A stretch of 64,000 bases of DNA. Source: Helianthus annuus (lineage: Eukaryota; Streptophyta; Magnoliopsida; Asterales; Asteraceae). The stretch is from contig NC_035441.2 in assembly GCF_002127325.2 (NCBI RefSeq), positions 48,364,663 to 48,428,662 of the forward strand, written 5' to 3'. The notes beneath the pieces are model-generated. The model was not told where the DNA came from. It saw only the letters and a list, made by a program, of their open reading frames with translations, and did not search any database. Position numbers and translations under genes: made by a program. Numbering within the stretch: position 1 is the stretch's first letter; each line of letters starts with the position of its first letter. This document shows positions 58,969 to 64,000 of this stretch, piece after piece.

Positions 58969-60003
58969 CCACCTGTCACATCACTGTTCATGATGTGACA
59001 ACTCTCTCGTTCGACCAGCACGCTCTTGGCCTATTTTCTCTCGATTCCTCGCGATTCTTGTAAGTTTTCAACTCAAATCTTGTACTTCTATCAACTACAC
59101 ACACTTTCTCATCAATTTCACTCATAAATCTTAACTTTCCACCATGAAATCCATCTGATTTGGGTTGTTCGTTGATGACGTCATCTCGGGTTCATATGAA
59201 CTCCCAAGTGTGATCTCATTCCACCAAGAACAACTCAGATCTAAGGGATTTCTACAATGTTGAACACTGATTTCGTCATAATCTAAACATTTTTCAACTG
59301 ATTTCCACTTTTCTTCAATGTTCTTAACTTTCTACTCTGAACCGATGGAATCTGAGCTCATTCAGGCCTTCTACTCATTCTCTAGTGAAGTGCCGGTTTG
59401 AGAATTGATTCCTATCAAGGAGATGACTGACTTAACGGGTTGAGCATGAACGACCGTCAAGAACAGTTAACTGATCGGACGGGGTGATTCCCATCTGATC
59501 GGATGACTTGGACTTGGAGGAGTTTCCGTTGTTTGACACGTTGTCATACCGTCTCGGTCAAACCGCAACATTTTAAACTTAACAAATTTTTTACAAGTTT
59601 CACAATGAACAAGTTACTAAACGAATTGTTGTCTGATCGGATAGCCATCCGATCGAACCACAATCCGATCGAATGACTAATGACCTTCAATGCTTGTGAT
59701 ATTTTCCAACACTTAACCAAATTTTAACAACTTCAAAAATATACCAGTTTCCAATGAATAGTCATCAGATCGGATGACCATCCGATCGAATGACTATTAT
59801 ATTAAGAGACTGAAACCTTTGAAATGTCTCATTTGAACGGATTGCCATCTGATCGAACGATCATACGTCCGGATGACCGTTTGACCGGACGACCTGAAAG
59901 GTAGAGATACTTCCCTCATTTTAAAATGCTACAACGAAAACTTCAAAGTCACATAATACACAAACACATCCTTCCCAAACGAATGACTATCCAACCGAAT
60001 GGT

Positions 60004-60115
60004 CATCTGTCCGGATGACCATCCGTCTGGATGACCATCCGTCCGGATGACCATCCGTCCGGATGACCATCCGTCCGGATGACCATCCGTCCGGATTGTC
60101 ATCCGATCGGATCAC
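60004..60115. repeat. 16-bp tandem repeat (ATCCGTCCGGATGACC)
   Basis: There are about seven copies. Each contains the self-complementary core TCCGGA, and the last ones grade into ATCCGATCGGAT. Confidence 0.85.
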
Positions 60116-60969
60116 TATCCGTCGCTTGTCCCGCTCGCACTGATTAACGCACTGTTCATCGCTTATGCTGTAGTTCTGTAATTAGGCTAACTTTCCAGCG
60201 CTCCCTTCAATCCAATCCAAGCTTGTGTTATTCATTTAACACGAACTGTGAGTATACTTGAACCCTTTTTGCTTTACGCACTTTTGGGTGTTACATACGT
60301 TACCTATTTCAAATCACAATCGACACACAACGCAAACACTTTTATACGCTAACCGTTATTGCATGATACGTGTTATTCGATGAATGCTTGTATGTTATGT
60401 TTACACAGTGATTGTTGCCTGACACTTTAGCAACGATAGTACTATAGTTTGGACTCAGCACCTGTCGTGGACAAGGGTTGTTAAGGGTTTTACTTCACGT
60501 GTCACAGATATGTGTTGCACATTCTACAACTCGCAGTCATGTCTGTGCATATTTCATTGTCGATAACATGCTAGCTTCACTTTTCAACATGTTACATGCT
60601 GGTTATGCGTAAACCGCTTTCGCTATCTATTATACTATTAAACTTGTATGCTCACCTTTACATTATGTGTATTGACCTCTATTTTAACGTATGTGATAGG
60701 TGTTTAAGATGCTAGGATTGCTGGATGTTTTGGAATCGAGCTTAGGAGAGTCTAGAAACAAAACAATTAATTTATGAGTTGTCGGAACAACTCTTATTTG
60801 TCTTTGAGATACTTTGTCTGTAATAACTATTTTGCTGGATAAGTTATGGTATGGGACGTAACTTACAAATATTTGGTAATGTTAGTTGTTATGGATTTCT
60901 CTTGGACAATCTGTTTCGCTCAGTGTCGCGCCCCGATGATTCCGCCATCGGTTGGGATGTGACAAGAGG

Positions 60970-62982
60970 CATAGAATATTGCCTTGGTATATATAGAATC
61001 TGATCCTTTCCCACATGAGGAAGAGGCTCATCCTTCTCAGGTAAATCTTGATGAGGTTATTGTAGTGGTGGCTTCCACTATTCTTGAAAAACCAACTGGT
61101 TTTCAAGAAGATAATGGGAACATAACTAAGACCACCATGCAGGCAATACCAACAGAGCTACTCCATACTACTAAAGTACTAGATGGCCAAACTACCGGAA
61201 GTCCCCAGTACCAAGAACAAGGGGCACCAGGAAGTATTATTGTGACTAAAAAGCCAAAAATAACTACTGATACAACCACCTTAGGTGGAGGAGCAGATGA
61301 GTCCATTAATTTCGATGAAGCCCAAAACCAACAGTTTTATGAATTGAGTGAATAGTTGGGTGCTGCAGTTTTCAAAATCAAGGAGTTGGTCAATAAGATT
61401 CCCTTAGCTAAAGTCCAGCTTAAACCTGAATACACCCAAAAGCTGGCCTCCTCACAAAAGGAGCTCACCCAAATACTTAGCTCGCTCTCAAATCAGCCAC
61501 CAGCCACACAAAGCCAAACTGATAGTGAGGTTTAAGTCACCTCATCATTGCCAACATGGGAGCTCAAAAATGCCTTTAAGGACATCCTAGAGCCTATGTT
61601 CAAGGATTACCTAACCACCTTTATTACCAAAGTCTTTGGTTCTTCTGCCCCTAGACCTTGGTTACATCACTTCATGCAAAGGCAGGAAACTGCTGATGCC
61701 AAAAGGGGGGAGAAGAAGAAGATAGATTTGATTAAGGCAGGGCAGAAAGGAGTCGATGAAGCTAAAACTAAGGCCATGATAGAGAAACAAAAAGGGGTTG
61801 ATCAAGGAGATTGGATCTTGTAGAAAGAATCAAGAAGTTTAAATAAGATCAAAGGGGTCTAAGTGTTGCATTGGTGAAAAGCCAAATAGAGAAACAAAAG
61901 GCAGAATAAAGAGCTGCAAAGCAAGATCCCAAGATTACAAAAGTTGTGAAGATTGACATGAGGCCACCAACTGTGATCCAAAAAGCTAACACTATTGAAA
62001 AGTTGGAAGGCAAAAGAAGATAAGCTCATCATTCAACCAGAAGTTGCTAAAGGACAAACAGTTGCTCCCAAAAGACAAACAATTGGTCCAGGTCAAATAG
62101 CTGGAGTGCAGACTCAAACAGCTGGATCAGGCAAAACTACTGGTCAATCACCTTCTACTCCACCATAAACCAGATCATCATCAAAGACACAGTCTGGGGC
62201 TAAACCAGCTATTGTCAAAACTACTGGTAAACTACCTAGCAAAAAGCCAATAGTTTCACAAAAACCAGTAGTTCTCAGCAAACCAGTAGTTCCTCAAGAA
62301 ACAACTAGCCTACCTCAAAGAAAAGGAAGTCGGTGTTGCAAGAAAACCAAAAAGAAGAACCAGCAATAACAACAGAGCTTGTGGAAACAACAGTTTTCAC
62401 AGAGCCATTTGCTGAAGAGCCTCCTCCTTCCCCAGGATTCATTATTTCACTTCAACAGTTACCACTTCTAAAATAGATGAAAAGCTAAACTATGAAGAAA
62501 ACACAAAGAAGATGGGAGATGAAGTTGTTAAATAGGTCACAGATAAAATCAAGGGAAGATGACCTACAGGAATGCTCTATACATAATGGATATGAGGGTG
62601 AGGGAGATCATAAATTATGAGCAACACATGTTTCAATAATCACAAAAGCTCTCCAAGATTCCCCCATTCAAACAACAATTAGTGGCCAATGCTTCAAAGA
62701 AAGAAGTACTGAATGCCTCAAGAAAAATGCTCCATATCCTATGAAAATACTTTTATATATTCCAGAACTAGGATGCACAAAACTTATTGGGAGAAGTGGC
62801 CAGGGTGAAGAAAATGTTAGCAGACCCAACTGTAAAGATCACTCCTCCAAATTGGAAGCTTGGCAGTAAAAGAAAACCAACAACAGAAGAGGCAACAAAA
62901 ATCATCAAAATGAAGCAAGAGTTAATACAAGTTGAATGGGCTGCAAAAAGTTCAATAACAAGGTGGAAGGACAAAACTAAGT
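60970..62982 (+). pseudogene. Accessory ORF of Cop-1, C-terminal part, degenerate
   Basis: The frame resumes after solo LTR d. The piece 60984-61355 contains GSPQYQEQGAPGS, matching GSPRYQEQRALGL of Cop-2 near 7720, so the two ORFs are related here too. The piece 61548-61823 (LKNAFKDILEPMFKDYLTTF and a Lys-rich helix) is open. From about 62040 there is a Gln/Thr/Pro/Lys-rich low-complexity stretch (TAGSGKTTGQSPS, KPVVLSKPVVPQ), followed by damaged helical text up to 62982, where LTR e begins. Function unknown. Confidence 0.5.
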
Positions 62983-63331
62983 TGTCACACCCTGACCCGC
63001 AGCGGAGTGGATGTGTGAATTTGAAGAAAGAGAAGAGAGATAATGAATTTGAAGAAAGAGAAGAAAGATAATAGGTGTATGTGTGAGAGATGGAGTTGAA
63101 GTGTGTGTGAGAGATATGGTCATTGTCATATGTGTACCTTTGTATGTTCTCAAAAAATTTCAAGCTCTTCTATACCTATTCTACCCTTTTGTATATTTTT
63201 AATGTAAAAGTAACTATTAAATAAAATCAGAAAAGTGATATTTAATCACCACCATTGGATCACGTTGATCAATGGATGAGAAAGAGTTTGCAAGGTTTTC
63301 TCAGTAACATAAGGTTTCCGATTTAACCATT

Positions 63332-63387
<56 letters not shown>

Positions 63388-64000
63388 TAATCTTATAACC
63401 AGTAATTTGAAACCAACTATTGATTTCATGAAAACCGGCATACCGAGCACATAAATTACCACAAAGCTAATTTACTGTAAGGTTAACTAAGGCATAAAAA
63501 GGAGGTTAGAATATAAGTTTGTATTAAGATTTCCTTAATTTTGTTTATGCTACAAGAAAAATATGACAAGAGGATTTGAGGGCTACTCGAATGGAGTCGA
63601 CACATGATTTTTCTATAATTAATTGATGAGTCACATTATTGTTATTACCAAGAAAATTCAAAATCTAAATACTGATGTACTCTAATTGTTGACAAATAAA
63701 AAGATTGAGATCCTTCGTGAGTGTATGCTAAACAAACATTTCAGGAAAATTTTAGATTACATTTGAAATGATTATATTAGCCCTAAACAAAATTATAAAA
63801 TTTTATTATGGAATTACTTGGTTTTTTAGCATACAAAGCAGTAATGTGGGATCAATTTTTCGTAAAGAAGAACGATTTCTTGGGAATTTGTTTCCTAACA
63901 CTGGACAACCATATGTTTTGGTTGATGTCTTCCCTTCCGAGGGTCAACCGACATCGAAATGTAAAGTAACTCTAAATTATACCGTATAACAATAACGTAT
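62983..64000 (-). mobile_element. LTR e (Ty3/Gypsy type), truncated by the window end
   Basis: It begins TGTCACACCCTGACCCGCAG on the plus strand, very like the reverse complement of the end of solo LTR a (TGTCACACCCCGACCCACAG). Minus orientation is inferred. The candidate left target duplication is TAAGT (62978-62982), but the right end lies outside the window. No coding region is recognisable. Confidence 0.65.
63334..63381. repeat. (TA)n microsatellite
   Basis: About 24 TA dinucleotides followed by a short TG run, inside LTR e. Confidence 0.9.

Larger units (their letters stand above)
58296..60964 (+). mobile_element. Solo LTR d (Ty3/Gypsy type)
   Basis: It begins TGTAACAACCC and ends TTGGGATGTGACA, with a perfect target duplication AGAGG (58291-58295 and 60965-60969). 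It is 2,669 bp with no internal domain. TATAAATA at 58961-58968 gives plus orientation. It is rich in the palindrome TCCGATCGGA and its variants, and holds a 16-bp tandem repeat. Confidence 0.88.
1..62982 (+). mobile_element. Cop-1: outermost, fragmented pol-less Copia-type LTR element
   Basis: This is the oldest layer and survives in four pieces: 1-1687, 14166-16313, 58203-58295 and 60970-62982. The pieces become continuous once the inserted elements and one copy of each target duplication are removed. The content in order is a gag remnant with a CCHC knuckle, a gag tail, a TATA box and a long accessory reading frame, the same order as in Cop-2. No protease, integrase or RT motif is visible in any piece. 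Neither LTR of Cop-1 lies in the window: the left end is off the start, and the right piece is interrupted by LTR e at 62983. Calling it Copia-type rests on its similarity to the Cop-2 gag and is an inference. Confidence 0.7.

Noticed and set aside
16314..60964. A single giant Gypsy element from TGTGACA at 16314 to TGTGACA at 60964
   Set aside because: CAACC at the left does not match AGAGG at the right. Two separate solo LTRs with perfect duplications explain both ends.

Overview
The window is plant nuclear DNA from a dicot, most likely of the daisy family (Asteraceae). The evidence is its low GC content, very long Tekay-type Ty3/Gypsy LTRs, Copia LTRs with iMet-type primer sites, and accessory reading frames of a kind I associate with Asteraceae retrotransposons. 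I see no single-copy host gene, no rRNA and no tRNA gene. Essentially every base can be assigned to a transposable element, and almost every element has two readable ends and a matching target-site duplication (TSD).

The layout is a set of nested insertions. The outermost layer, Cop-1, is an old Copia-type element without pol, left as pieces at 1-1687, 14166-16313, 58203-58295 and 60970-62982. Into it went Cop-2 (1688-14160, TSD ATGGT), a hAT-type MITE (14248-14660, TSD ATTCCAGC), solo LTR b (16314-58197, TSD CAACC), solo LTR d (58296-60964, TSD AGAGG) and LTR e (62983 to the window end). Cop-2 is itself split by solo LTR a (9469-12950, TSD GTTGG), which contains a PIF/Harbinger-like MITE (11640-12594). 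Solo LTR b contains solo LTR c (17093-17516, TSD GATTA) and the minus-strand Copia element Cop-3 (19110-57670, TSD GTATT/GTGTT). Cop-3 in turn holds three younger insertions: Gyp-1 (20155-34033, TSD GTATA), Cop-4 (36650-44444, TSD TTATA) and Gyp-2 (45050-54723, TSD CGTCT). LTR divergence read by eye follows the nesting: Cop-2 and Cop-3 oldest, Gyp-1 near 1%, Gyp-2 near 0.2%, Cop-4 zero.

Gyp-2 is the only element that looks autonomous. It has an open gag-pol with zinc knuckles, protease, RT, RNase H, integrase and a chromodomain-like tail, provided an 88-bp intron in gag is spliced. Gyp-1 is its disabled relative, with a damaged protease and RT, a duplicated gag and a leader rich in hairpins. 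The four Copia-type elements lack all or most of pol. Cop-1 and Cop-2 carry gag plus a long downstream accessory ORF, Cop-3 carries gag only, and Cop-4 carries a terminal RNase H piece plus an intact 927-residue accessory ORF.

The most interesting signals are these: (1) in three elements the accessory ORF has its own TATA box, and in Cop-4 also a palindrome shared with the LTR and a predicted 5' UTR intron, so it looks like an independently transcribed passenger gene; (2) a pair of 550-bp, nearly perfect inverted arms inside Cop-4 that could produce double-stranded RNA; (3) an intron-like insertion in Gyp-2 gag flanked by a duplicated AG|GT site; (4) shifted or duplicated polypurine tracts; and (5) private palindromes next to the TATA box in six LTR families. 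All functional statements are inferred from sequence alone.
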